Of a DNA stretch of 64,000 nucleotides, positions 54,966-63,393 are shown piece after piece (positions within the stretch are counted from its first letter, which is position 1; every line of letters begins with the position of its first letter). The position numbers and the translations under genes are program-made. The notes under the pieces were generated by a model, which was given only the letters and a program-made list of their open reading frames with translations, ran no database searches and had not been told where the DNA came from. Source of the DNA: Streptomyces sp. CB02056 (GTDB taxonomy: Bacteria > Actinomycetota > Actinomycetes > Streptomycetales > Streptomycetaceae); the NCBI RefSeq assembly GCF_001905545.1, contig NZ_LIPD01000007.1, positions 565,045 to 629,044 on the forward strand, written 5' to 3'.

Positions 54966-56807
54966 TCATGTGTGGATCCACACTGCGGCGGCCCGGGTGG
55001 TGTCGGGGGCCCGCAGCCACCTGGCGTCCGCCCGCTCCACCCCGAGGGCCCGGAAGATCCCGCGGGCCTGCCCCTGCGCCCGGGCCGCCTCGTCGTTCCG
55101 GTCCAGTGCCCGGAGAGCCGATCCCGTGCTCTCCCAGGCCATGGCCTGGCAGAACCGGTCGTCGCACTCCTCGCAGAGCACACAGGCGCGTTCGAGGAAC
55201 TCGAGTGCTTCATCGAGGCGGCCCATGACCCTCAGCCGCTCGCCGAGGTTGAGCAGCGCGATCGTCTCACCCTCCCGGTCACGACGGCTGCGCGCGACGG
55301 CGAGGGCACGTCGATGGGCTTCCGCCGCCTCCTCGCAACGGCTCGCGAGGCCGAGCGAGATCCCGTGGTTGTTCCAGACCTCCGCTTCGACGTCGCTGGT
55401 CCCCATGGAGTCGGCCGCCCTCAGTGCCGCCTCCGTGACGGCGATCGCCAGATCGGCCCTGCCGCCGTGGATCAGCCCCGGCACCACCACGGGCGAGAGG
55501 CGCGCGACCCCTCGGTGGATTCCGACCTCCGCCAGCCCCAGGATCATGGCCACCATGTTGGCGCGCTCGCGGTCCAGCCAGGCCAGTGCGGCGGCCCGTT
55601 CCGGGAATGGGCCGGCGTCCGAGCGCCCGGGCGATGACGCGGCCCGCCGGTTGGCGGCGTGGGCGGTCGTCACGTAGTACTCCGTCAACCGGCTCAGCCC
55701 GCGCGCCCCCAGCTCCGGGTCCTTCCCCAGCTGTTCCAGGGCGTAGAGCCGGACCAGGTCGTGCAGGTACCACCGGCCCTTCGACGGGCTCTGCTCGATC
55801 AGTGCGGCGCCGACCAGTTGGGCGAACAGGGGCCGGGTCTCGCGGACCGTCCTTCCGATGAGCGCCGCCCCGGCTTCGGTCGAGACGTCGCTTCCGACGC
55901 AGACCGGGAGGAACCGGAAGAGCTCGGCCTGCGCGGGGGTGAGGCGACGGTAGGAGCGGTCCAGGGTGAGGCGGATGCCGGTCTCGCCGTCGTGCAGGAG
56001 GTCGAGGCGGCCCGTACCCCCGGCCAGGTCGTCGGCGAGTTCGGCCGCCCCGAGGTGCTGGTCGAGGATCAGTTGGGCGGCGGCGAGCCTCAGTGCCAGA
56101 GGGAGGTGGCCGCAGAGTCTCGCGGTGCGCCGGCCGCCCTCCGCGTCGATGGCGACGCGCCCGTCCGCTGGTCGGGCGGCCCGGACGGCGGTGTCGAGGA
56201 GGGTGACGGCCGCCTCGGCGTCGAGGACGCCGAGGCGGTGGAGGCGGGCGCCGAGGCCGGGGAGGGTCTCGCGGGAGGTGACCAGGAGGCGGTGGCGGGT
56301 GGCGGGCGGTGGCTGGAGGGGGCGGACCTGGTCGGCGGCGGAGGCGTTGTCGGCGATGACGAGGACACCGCCGCCGTGCTGCTCCAGTCGGGCGCGGTAG
56401 AGGGTGGCGCGGCTCTCCCGCTCCGGCGGGATGTGTTCGGCGGGGACGCCGAGGGCCCGGAGCAGGGTGTCGAGGGCCTGTCCGGCCTCGACCGGGGTCT
56501 CGTCGTAGCCGCGGAGGTCGACGAAGAGGGCGGCGGAGTAGTGGCCCTCGCCGAGCAGCGCGTGGCCGGCGGCGAGCGCGAGGGTGGTCTTGCCGATGCC
56601 GCCGAGGCCGGTGACCGTCACCGTCGACGGGCCGTCCGGGGCCAGCAGGGCGCGGAGTTCGGCGAGGTCCTGGTCGCGTCCGGTGAAGGCGGAGGTGACC
56701 GGCGGCAGCCCCGCGATCGTGGGCGGGCGCGCGGTGACCGTGACGTGCGCCGTGTCCGCCTGGACGACCGGGGCGTGGAACGTCCCCCCGCGAATGCTGT
56801 TGTGCAC
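54966..56807 (-). CDS. NB-ARC/TPR (STAND) protein without DNA-binding domain
   Basis: 613 residues from GTG 56807. The N-terminal tail VHNSIRGGTFHAPVVQADTAHVTV is followed at once by NB-ARC: FTGRDQDLAELRALL, VTVTGLGGIGKTTLALAAG (Walker A), GVLVIADNAS (Walker B), RHRLLVTSRETLPGL, CGHLPLALRLAAAQL, and WYLHDLVRLYALEQL. About 360-613 are TPR repeats (AVTEAALRAADSMG, EAAEAHRRALAVARSRRD, EALEFLERACVLCEECDD). No winged helix or other effector, so it must signal through a partner. Upstream, the SBP56 gene diverges. Confidence 0.85.
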   Translation of the reverse strand: MHNSIRGGTFHAPVVQADTAHVTVTARPPTIAGLPPVTSAFTGRDQDLAELRALLAPDGPSTVTVTGLGGIGKTTLALAAGHALLGEGHYSAALFVDLRGYDETPVEAGQALDTLLRALGVPAEHIPPERESRATLYRARLEQHGGGVLVIADNASAADQVRPLQPPPATRHRLLVTSRETLPGLGARLHRLGVLDAEAAVTLLDTAVRAARPADGRVAIDAEGGRRTARLCGHLPLALRLAAAQLILDQHLGAAELADDLAGGTGRLDLLHDGETGIRLTLDRSYRRLTPAQAELFRFLPVCVGSDVSTEAGAALIGRTVRETRPLFAQLVGAALIEQSPSKGRWYLHDLVRLYALEQLGKDPELGARGLSRLTEYYVTTAHAANRRAASSPGRSDAGPFPERAAALAWLDRERANMVAMILGLAEVGIHRGVARLSPVVVPGLIHGGRADLAIAVTEAALRAADSMGTSDVEAEVWNNHGISLGLASRCEEAAEAHRRALAVARSRRDREGETIALLNLGERLRVMGRLDEALEFLERACVLCEECDDRFCQAMAWESTGSALRALDRNDEAARAQGQARGIFRALGVERADARWLRAPDTTRAAAVWIHT

Positions 56808-56903
56808 CCCGTGAGCGTAGTCGCCCGCCCCTCGTGCGCCTGCTGTGCGCCGGTGGTTCTGTGGAACGCTTCCGGGACAGACCAGGCGAGTTGGGGAGTT
56901 TGC

Positions 56904-58307
56904 ATGCAGCACGGGCACACCGATCCGTCGCTCTACCGTTCGGCCGCCGAGGCGATCGCCGCCCCGCCGGAGAGGCTGGCGTACGTGGCCGGGTTCGACC
57001 GGTCGGGGCGGCGGCCGGACGCGTTGCTGAGCGTCGACACCGATCCGGACTCGGCGAGCTACGGGAAGGTCCTGAACTTCGCCGAACTCCCCACGCTCGG
57101 CGACGAGTTGCACCACTTCGGCTGGAACGCCTGCTCCAGCGCCCTCGCCCACGCGTGCCACGAGAACCCGGAGCGGCGCTACCTGCTGCTGCCGGGGCTG
57201 CGCTCCTCCCGGCTGCACGTCATGGACACCTACCCCGACCCGGTCCGCCCGCGGCTGGTCAAGACGGTGGAGGCGAAGGAGCTCGCCGCCAAGGCGGGCT
57301 ACTCGCGCCCGCACACCCTGCACTGCGGCCCCGACGGCGTCTTCCTGTCCTGCCTGGGCGGCGGCGAGGGCAACGACGGCCCGGGCGGGGTGGCGCTGCT
57401 CGACCACACCACCTTCGAGGTGCTGCGCGCCTGGGAGACCGAACGCGGGCCGCAGCACTTCGCCTACGACGTCTGGTGGCACCTGGGCACCAACGTGGGC
57501 ATCACCAGCGAGTGGGGCACCCCGTCGATGGTCGAGGGCGGGGTGGTGCCGGAGCTCCTGCTCGGGCGCAAGTACGGCCACGCGCTGCACTTCTGGGAGC
57601 TGGACTCCGGCCGCCACCTCCAGCGGGTGGACCTCGGCGACCAGTACCAGATGGTGCTGGAGCTGCGCCCGGCGCACGACCCGCAGGCGGAGTGGGGGTT
57701 CGCCGGGGTGGTCACCAACGTCGAGGACCTGTCCTCCTCGGTCTGGCTCTGGTACCGGGACGGGTCGGCGTTCACCGCGCGCAAGGTGATCGAGATCCCC
57801 GCCGAGCCGGCCGCGGCCGAGGACCTGCCGCCCGCGCTGCGGCCGTTCGGCGCGGTGCCGCCGCTGGTCACCGACATCAACCTGTCGGTGGACGACCGCT
57901 GGCTGTACGTGTCGGCCTGGGGCACCGGCGAGCTGTTCCAGTACGACGTCTCGGACCCGTTCCACCCCCGGCTGGCCGGCTCGGTGCGGCTCGGCGGGAT
58001 CACCGCCCGCACCCCGCACCCGGCCGAGCCCGGCCGTCCGCTGAGCGGGGCGCCGCAGATGGTGGAGATCAGCCGGGACGGCCGGCGGGTCTACCTCACC
58101 AACTCGCTCTACGGCGCCTGGGACGACCAGTTCTACCCGGACGGCATCGAGCCCTGGATGGTCAAGCTGGACGCCGACCCGGAGGCCGGCGGGCTGAGCG
58201 TCGACGAGCGCTTCTTCCCGCACGGCGCCGACTTCCGGGGCCTGCGCGTCCACCAGACCCACCTGGCGGGCGGCGACGCCTCCTCCGACTCCTACTGCTT
58301 CCGCTGA
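56904..58307 (+). CDS. Selenium-binding-protein-56-like methanethiol oxidase
   Basis: 467 residues from ATG 56904 (GGGGAG upstream). Strong SELENBP1/SBP56 pattern: ELHHFGWNACSSALAH, RPHTLHCGPDGVFLSCLGG, GNDGPGGVALLD, WWHLGTNVGITSEWGTPSM, FWELDSGRHLQRVDLG, PLVTDINLSVDDRWLYVSAWGTGELFQYDVSDPFHP and GAPQMVEISRDGRRVYLTNSLYG. The family oxidises methanethiol to formaldehyde, sulphide and peroxide and binds copper through His residues. No signal peptide. Confidence 0.93.
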   Translation: MQHGHTDPSLYRSAAEAIAAPPERLAYVAGFDRSGRRPDALLSVDTDPDSASYGKVLNFAELPTLGDELHHFGWNACSSALAHACHENPERRYLLLPGLRSSRLHVMDTYPDPVRPRLVKTVEAKELAAKAGYSRPHTLHCGPDGVFLSCLGGGEGNDGPGGVALLDHTTFEVLRAWETERGPQHFAYDVWWHLGTNVGITSEWGTPSMVEGGVVPELLLGRKYGHALHFWELDSGRHLQRVDLGDQYQMVLELRPAHDPQAEWGFAGVVTNVEDLSSSVWLWYRDGSAFTARKVIEIPAEPAAAEDLPPALRPFGAVPPLVTDINLSVDDRWLYVSAWGTGELFQYDVSDPFHPRLAGSVRLGGITARTPHPAEPGRPLSGAPQMVEISRDGRRVYLTNSLYGAWDDQFYPDGIEPWMVKLDADPEAGGLSVDERFFPHGADFRGLRVHQTHLAGGDASSDSYCFR

Positions 58308-58368
58308 GCGGTCGTCATCAGCTGAGCCGACCCGACCGGACGGGCGGGCGTCACCGGTCAGGCGGGCG

Positions 58369-59622
58369 TCACCGGAACAGCGCCTGGTCGAACCGCACCT
58401 GCGCCGACGGCAGCCCCGCCGCCGTCAGCCGGGTGCGGACGGAGCCGACCATGCCGGCCGGCCCGGTGACGCAGGCCAGGTGCTCGCGCCAGTCCCCGGC
58501 CGTCGCGACGGCGTCGGCGAGTTCGCCGACGGTGACCGGGGTGACGGTCAACCACGGCTTGTGCAGGCCAAGTTCGGACAGCGACTGCCAGTCGTAGAGG
58601 TCCCGGCGGTCCCGGGCGCCGACGAACAGGTGGACCCGGCGGCCGGTCGGCCGGTGGGCGGTCTGCTGCTCGATGATCGCCTTCATCGGGGCGAGGCCGG
58701 TGCCGCCCGCGACCAGCAGCAGGTCGCGGGCGTCGCCGTCGGGCAGCAGGCTGCCGCGCGGCGGACCGAGGCGCAGCCGGTCGCCGATGCCCGTGTGCTC
58801 GACCAGGGCGGCGCTGACCCCGCCGGGGGCGGTGCGGCGGACGTGGAACTCCAGCTCGTTGTCGGCGCGCGGGGCGCAGCCCATCGAGTACTGCCGCCAG
58901 GTGTGCGGCAGCGCCGGGTGTTCGACGGTGCCGTACTGCCCGGCCCGGTACGGGTACGGTTCGCCGGTGCGCACCCGCAGCACGGCGAGGTCGGGGCGGC
59001 GGCGCTCGTGGCCGGTCACCACGGCGTGCCAGTACGGTGGTTCGGTGAGCGCGGAGTCGGCGCCGGCCACCATCGCGCCGACGGCGAAGCGCAGCATCCG
59101 CACCCAGGCGCCCTCCAGCTCCTCCGTCCAGCGCTCGCCGGCCCGGTGCCGGACGGCCGCGCACAGGGCCTCCTCGAAGGCCTCGTAGTGCACCGGCCGG
59201 ACGCCCAGTTTCCGGTGGTCGCGGCCGAGTTGGCGGAGCGTCTGCTCCAGTTCGACCGGGCGGTCGAGGTGGTCGATCAGGTGGTGGAAGATCCGTTCCA
59301 GGTGGAGCTGCTGGAACTCCATCGAGGCGGGGAAGAGCGGTCGCAGGTATGGGCGGTGGCTGAACATCACCGCGTAGAGGTGGTCGATCAGGTCCGCGAG
59401 CGGGGAGATCAGGTCGAGGTCGCGCCGGATGACGTGCTGGTCCGCGGCGCCGTCGTAGCCGCCCTCCTCCCCGTACGCGTTGCACCCGAGGTCGCCGCCG
59501 GCCGAGGTGGAGGGGGCGAGGAGTTGGCGTCGCAGGCGCATCGCGTGATGGCGGGCGATCAGGCGGTCGTACTCGGCGGTGGCGGTGGCGGTGCCAGTGC
59601 TCATGCTGCTGCTGTTGTCCAT
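58369..59622 (-). CDS. Flavohaemoglobin-like globin/FAD/NAD reductase
   Basis: 417 residues from ATG 59622. Globin region about residues 60-185, with LRPLFPASMEFQ and the proximal-His segment LGRDHRKLGVRPVHYEAFEEAL. FAD domain: TWRQYSMGCAP (R-x-Y-S). NAD domain: LLVAGGTGLAPMKAIIEQQ, LFVGARDRRDLYD, and ACVTGPAGMVGSVRTRL. It should oxidise nitric oxide to nitrate or reduce oxygen species. The N-terminal ~55 residues differ from classical Hmp. Convergent with the SBP56 gene. Confidence 0.9.
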   Translation of the reverse strand: MDNSSSMSTGTATATAEYDRLIARHHAMRLRRQLLAPSTSAGGDLGCNAYGEEGGYDGAADQHVIRRDLDLISPLADLIDHLYAVMFSHRPYLRPLFPASMEFQQLHLERIFHHLIDHLDRPVELEQTLRQLGRDHRKLGVRPVHYEAFEEALCAAVRHRAGERWTEELEGAWVRMLRFAVGAMVAGADSALTEPPYWHAVVTGHERRRPDLAVLRVRTGEPYPYRAGQYGTVEHPALPHTWRQYSMGCAPRADNELEFHVRRTAPGGVSAALVEHTGIGDRLRLGPPRGSLLPDGDARDLLLVAGGTGLAPMKAIIEQQTAHRPTGRRVHLFVGARDRRDLYDWQSLSELGLHKPWLTVTPVTVGELADAVATAGDWREHLACVTGPAGMVGSVRTRLTAAGLPSAQVRFDQALFR

Positions 59623-59868
59623 GTCCCGCCCAGTGAACTGCCGGGCCGCCGGACACGAGAAGGGCCGATCGCCCCGGAGAGACCCGGGACCAACGACCCC
59701 TTGCGGTGGTACGTCCGGACCGGGACGCTTTTCGGCCACCGCGCGCACGCACCCCCACCGCGCACGGGCCCCATCGCGCGCACGCACCCCCGGAACGGGC
59801 GGGCAGGACGGAAGGGTGCCCCGCGCCCCGGTGCTCTCCTACCACCAGGACCCGGGGCACCGCCGTCG

Positions 59869-60399
59869 TCAGACCCCTGCCCGGCGCGCCTCACGGCGCT
59901 CCAGCCGCCGCTGCCGGCCCTGGCGCAGCGGCTGGTCGGGCAGCCACCCGAAGGTGAGACAGGCACCGACCACCCCGAGCAGCATCCCGATCACGAAGCC
60001 GCCCAGGTTGGAGGTGACCCAGCTGGCCAGCGAGGCCAGCACGGCGAGGATGGAGTAGAACAGCCGCTGCGCCGGATTGAACAGGATCAGCAGGCCGCAC
60101 AGCAGCATCACCGCGGGCACCAGGTACCCGGCCAGCCCCTGCATCCCGATGTGCAGGATGACGGGCAGCGGGGCCTTCAGGGTGAACAGGACCTCGGCGC
60201 CGCCGAGTGTCACCAGCAGCCCGCCCCAGAACGGTCGCCGGCCCCGCCAGTCGCGTGTGACCGGGCGTGCGGCGGGCTCGGCGACGGGGGCCGCCACGGC
60301 CTGGGCGGGCGCGGCCGCCGTCCCCTCGGCGGCCACCCCCTCGGCCCGTGCCGCGGTGCCCTCGCCGGTGCCGGCCGGCTCCGGTACGGACTCCGCCAT
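59869..60399 (-). CDS. DUF6114-family membrane protein
   Basis: 176 residues from ATG 60399. An Ala/Glu-rich N-terminus is followed by WRGRRPFWGGLLVTLGGAEVLF and four hydrophobic segments up to GMLLGVVGACLTFGWLPDQP, then a basic tail. This fits the DUF6114 proteins that follow DUF6230 genes in Streptomyces. The start overlaps the stop region of the upstream gene (60402) closely, so they are co-translated. Function unknown. Confidence 0.85.
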   Translation of the reverse strand: MAESVPEPAGTGEGTAARAEGVAAEGTAAAPAQAVAAPVAEPAARPVTRDWRGRRPFWGGLLVTLGGAEVLFTLKAPLPVILHIGMQGLAGYLVPAVMLLCGLLILFNPAQRLFYSILAVLASLASWVTSNLGGFVIGMLLGVVGACLTFGWLPDQPLRQGRQRRLERREARRAGV

Positions 60400-60401
60400 G
60401 C

Positions 60402-61058
60402 TCAGCAGCCCGTGGAGCTGAAGCTCAGCCGCAGGTTCGGCAGTTTGAACCCGACGGCGGTGCTCGCGTAGTTGTGCTGGTTCAGGTGGGTCAGCGTGAC
60501 GTGGTCGGCCTGCTGGCCGAACACGCCGGGGTTGCCCTTCCCGACCGGGCCGGCCTTGGTGTACGTGCTGGCGTCGCCGCCGATCTCGATGTTCTTGAAC
60601 TCCGCGTCGCCGGACAGCATGTCGGAGTCGGTGGTGAGGTCGGAGGCGGTGACGGGGGTGCCGCCGTCGCCCGCGTGGATCACCAGGTTGATGCCGCCGA
60701 GGTCGACGCTCTGGCACAGGTTGGTGATCTCGGCCTTCTTGATCGCCGACACCGCGACCAGCACCTGGCCGCCGGTGGAGCCCGCGTTGGGGCTGTCGGG
60801 GATCATCGAGTCCAGCGAGCCGAACTGGGCGAAGCCCTCGCCGTCCAGCTTGTCGGCGGTGATGGTGAACGGCATGCCGGAGATGGAGAACTGGGCGGCG
60901 AGCACGCCCTGGGCGGTGAGCGCCATCAGGACGCCACCGGCCGCGATGGCCGGTACGGCCATCAGGGCGCTGCGCTTCAGCCGGACCCGTCCTCTTCTCG
61001 GCCCGCTCGGCGTCTGCGGGGTCTCGGCCGCCGTGGCGGCGTCCTCGGACATGGCCAT
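60402..61058 (-). CDS. DUF6230-family exported protein
   Basis: 218 residues from ATG 61058 (GGGAG upstream; 61052 possible). After a basic 35-residue N-terminus is one hydrophobic segment (ALMAVPAIAAGGVLMALTAQGVLA) acting as anchor or signal, then a beta-rich domain FSISGMPFTITADKLDGEGFAQF ... KKAEITNLCQSVDLGG ... LPNLRLSFSSTGC with two or three Cys. Matches DUF6230 (older name: cholesterol esterase). Paired with DUF6114; exact role unknown. Confidence 0.85.
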   Translation of the reverse strand: MAMSEDAATAAETPQTPSGPRRGRVRLKRSALMAVPAIAAGGVLMALTAQGVLAAQFSISGMPFTITADKLDGEGFAQFGSLDSMIPDSPNAGSTGGQVLVAVSAIKKAEITNLCQSVDLGGINLVIHAGDGGTPVTASDLTTDSDMLSGDAEFKNIEIGGDASTYTKAGPVGKGNPGVFGQQADHVTLTHLNQHNYASTAVGFKLPNLRLSFSSTGC

Positions 61059-61209
61059 GTGTGTGCTCCCTGTGGGTGGAATGGGTGTGCAGGCACTTGG
61101 CACGTTGTCCTGGCGCGGACAGCGTTCCCCGGCCCGACCGGGCCGTCCGCCCCTCGGCAGCGGGGCGGACCGGTCGGCGCCGGTAGGTAACTGGGAAGCT
61201 ACTGCCCGG

Positions 61210-61230
61210 TATTGGCCGGGTCAATACAGG
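61210..61230 (-). promoter_or_regulatory. CCTGTATTGAC motif upstream of the DUF6230 operon
   Basis: Inverted repeat TATTG (61210-61214) - CAATA (61222-61226). On the minus strand the sequence reads CCTGTATTGAC, the same 11 bases found at 61989-61999 upstream of the TetR gene. About 150-170 bases from the DUF6230 start. Confidence 0.55.
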
Positions 61231-61244
61231 TGCACGAAGGATCT

Positions 61245-61973
61245 TCACCAATCCGCGACCCGCTTCGGCCAGTCCCGCACCCCCAGCCGCTCGGCCGCTT
61301 CCGCCGGGCCGAGGAAGGGCGAAAGGCAGAACAGGCTCAACAGCGGCAGGAGCTCCAGTAGTTGTTCGGTCCGGCCGGAGTCGATCCGCCGGTAGATCGC
61401 GCTGTAGACGCCGCCGACCACGGCGTCCACCATCTCCTTCGACCCGACCCCGCCCGGAAGTTGGGGCACCTCTGCGAAGAACGAGCGGAACCTGGTCAGC
61501 AGTTGGGCCCGCTCCCGGCGGCCGGCCGGACCGACCGCCTCGATCTCGATCACCGCCATCGTGGCGAACGCCGGTGTCCCCGCCAGCAGTTGCAGCATCG
61601 CGCCGAGTGCCTTCCGGATGCCCCGGCACCAGTCGGATTCGGCCGCGAAGGCGGCCGCCATCCGCCGGATCACCACACCGGTGCCGTGCCGGTGCGCGGC
61701 CAGGAAGGCGTCCTCCTTGCCGTTGAACAGCTCGTAGAAGACCGGCCTGGTCACGCCCGCCGCGCGGCAGATGTCGCTGATCGTCGCGTGCTGGTAGCCG
61801 CGCTCGGCGACGGTCCGCACCAGCCCGTCCAGGAGTCGATCGCGCTGGGTCGCGGCGACCACGCCGGCGGGCAGCCGGCGCGGGCCCGGCTTGATCGAGC
61901 GGGCCGGATCGCGGCCGGTCCGGGCACCCGGCAGCAGGACCACGTCGGCTCCGCGGAGGTGTTTCCGATCCAT
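61245..61973 (-). CDS. TetR-family regulator of the DUF6230-DUF6114 pair
   Basis: 242 residues from ATG 61973 (CAGGAG upstream). A 42-residue basic extension precedes the helix-turn-helix TQRDRLLDGLVRTVAERGYQHATISDICRAAGVTRPVFYELFNGKEDAFLAA. Helical C-terminal domain. It lies just upstream of the DUF6230 operon in the same direction. A shared CCTGTATTGAC motif before both suggests it regulates itself and that operon. Confidence 0.87.
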   Translation of the reverse strand: MDRKHLRGADVVLLPGARTGRDPARSIKPGPRRLPAGVVAATQRDRLLDGLVRTVAERGYQHATISDICRAAGVTRPVFYELFNGKEDAFLAAHRHGTGVVIRRMAAAFAAESDWCRGIRKALGAMLQLLAGTPAFATMAVIEIEAVGPAGRRERAQLLTRFRSFFAEVPQLPGGVGSKEMVDAVVGGVYSAIYRRIDSGRTEQLLELLPLLSLFCLSPFLGPAEAAERLGVRDWPKRVADW

Positions 61974-62530
61974 CACCAACTCCTGTGTCCTGTATTGACA
62001 TTGATGGAACACCGGGTTTACAACACTGACAGGTTTCCAACCGGCGGGCCAGCAGGCGCCCACCGGCCGGACCTCCGGGGGCTCCGCGGACCGGGGCGAA
62101 AGCCCGGGCCACGGGACCACGGCGGGGACGGGACCGCGACGGTGGCAGTCGTCGAGGGCCCCGACGGCACCGCACGTCCCCGACCGAACGGCGCGGTGCC
62201 GCGGTGTTCCACGCCGCCGTCCGTACGCAAGGCCACACGCAAGGCCGCACCGCAGCTCCACCGCACCGCCGTACGCCCACCCTCGCGTACGTCCGCACCG
62301 CCGTACCGCACGGACGGGCCCGTGGCGCCGGGCCCGCCCGCCCTCGGCATGGGCCGAGGCATCCGGTGTGAAGACCGGAGCGCGGCCCGGAGCGCGACCC
62401 GGGGAACGGTACGAAGTCTCCGGTGCGAAGCCTCCGGCACCCGCCACGCCCCTCCCCCGTCGTGCACACCACCACACCCGCACGCCGGGTTTCCCCCACC
62501 CCCGTCCACCGGACGGAGAGAGGTACCCTC
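61974..62530. promoter_or_regulatory. Divergent region between TetR and secreted-protein genes
   Basis: 557 bases with no supported gene. Contains CCTGTATTGAC (61989-61999), 16 bases before the TetR start. Further on are short direct repeats, such as ACGCAAGGCC twice near 62226-62248, GCACCGCCGTAC twice near 62262-62311, and CCGGAGCGCG twice near 62380-62396. Reading frames crossing it are low-complexity and have no ribosome binding sites. Confidence 0.5.
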
Positions 62531-63199
62531 ATGCGCATCAGCCGCACCCTCGCCACCGCCGCCCTGGCCGCACTCGCCCTCACCGGCGCGGCCGTGACCC
62601 CCGCCCAGGCCGCCGGCGCGGTCCTGACCACCGGAAGTCCGAGCGGCCCGGACGTCGCCGTCGGCGACGTGCTGACCGCCAACCTGGTCTCCGGCACCAC
62701 CGCGAACTTCAACAACAGCGCCACCGGGTCGACCGGCGTCAAGTGTGCCGCCTCCTCCTTCTCGGCGACCGTCACCGCCAACCCGGCCGCGCCGGGCAGC
62801 GCCGTCGAGCGGCTCGACACCCAGACCTTCGGCTCCTGCACCTCCAACGTCATCGGTGTCACCGGCGTCAAGAGCGTCACGGTCACCAGCCTGCCGTTCA
62901 CCAACACGGTCAGCGACGCCCCTGGCAACCCGGTCAAGCTCACCCCCGGCGCGGCCGGCGTGATGGGCACCACCGTGGTGCTCAACACCATCCTGGGCAG
63001 CATCAGCTGCAACTACCAGAACAGCACCGGGATCAACGGCACCACCTCGAACACCGGCAACACCATCGGTTTCGCCGGCCAGCCGTTCGCCCTGGTGTCC
63101 GGGCCGAGCCTGTGCTTCTCGACGGGCTACTTCAGCGCCACCTACGGCCCGGTGCTCGACAGCTCCGTCGCCGGCAGCCCGGCGCTCTTCGTCAACTGA
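62531..63199 (+). CDS. Secreted protein of unknown function (Tat-signal-annotated type)
   Basis: 222 residues from ATG 62531 (GAGAGAGG upstream). Signal peptide to about residue 28 (LTGAAVTPAQAAGA), with no twin-Arg pair evident (MRISRTLATAA). The mature part is Gly/Ser/Thr/Val-rich and beta-like, with four Cys (VKCAASSF, FGSCTSN, ISCNYQN, SLCFSTG) likely forming two disulphides. Similar proteins are common in Streptomyces and annotated only by their signal. Function unknown. Confidence 0.75.
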   Translation: MRISRTLATAALAALALTGAAVTPAQAAGAVLTTGSPSGPDVAVGDVLTANLVSGTTANFNNSATGSTGVKCAASSFSATVTANPAAPGSAVERLDTQTFGSCTSNVIGVTGVKSVTVTSLPFTNTVSDAPGNPVKLTPGAAGVMGTTVVLNTILGSISCNYQNSTGINGTTSNTGNTIGFAGQPFALVSGPSLCFSTGYFSATYGPVLDSSVAGSPALFVN

Positions 63200-63231
63200 C
63201 GCCGGGGCCCCCACGGCCCGTCCTGACGACG

Positions 63232-63266
63232 GCGGCGTACGGCACCCTCACCGGGCCGTACGCCGC
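63232..63266 (+). terminator. Terminator of the secreted-protein gene
   Basis: 12-bp stem GCGGCGTACGGC/GCCGTACGCCGC with an 11-base loop, 33 bases after the stop. Confidence 0.7.
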
Positions 63267-63393
63267 TGCGCCGGCCCCGTCCCCGAACCGGAACGCCCGC
63301 CCCCGACCCCGGACGCCCGCCCCCGAGACAGCGAAGTGACCGGCCGGTAGGGTGGCGCCGCACGGAGACGGCGAACCGGAACGGGGCAGGCGG

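Noticed and set aside
59869..63012. 1047-residue minus-strand frame ending as DUF6114
   Set aside because: Only the last 176 codons match DUF6114; the rest overlaps other convincing genes and is low complexity.
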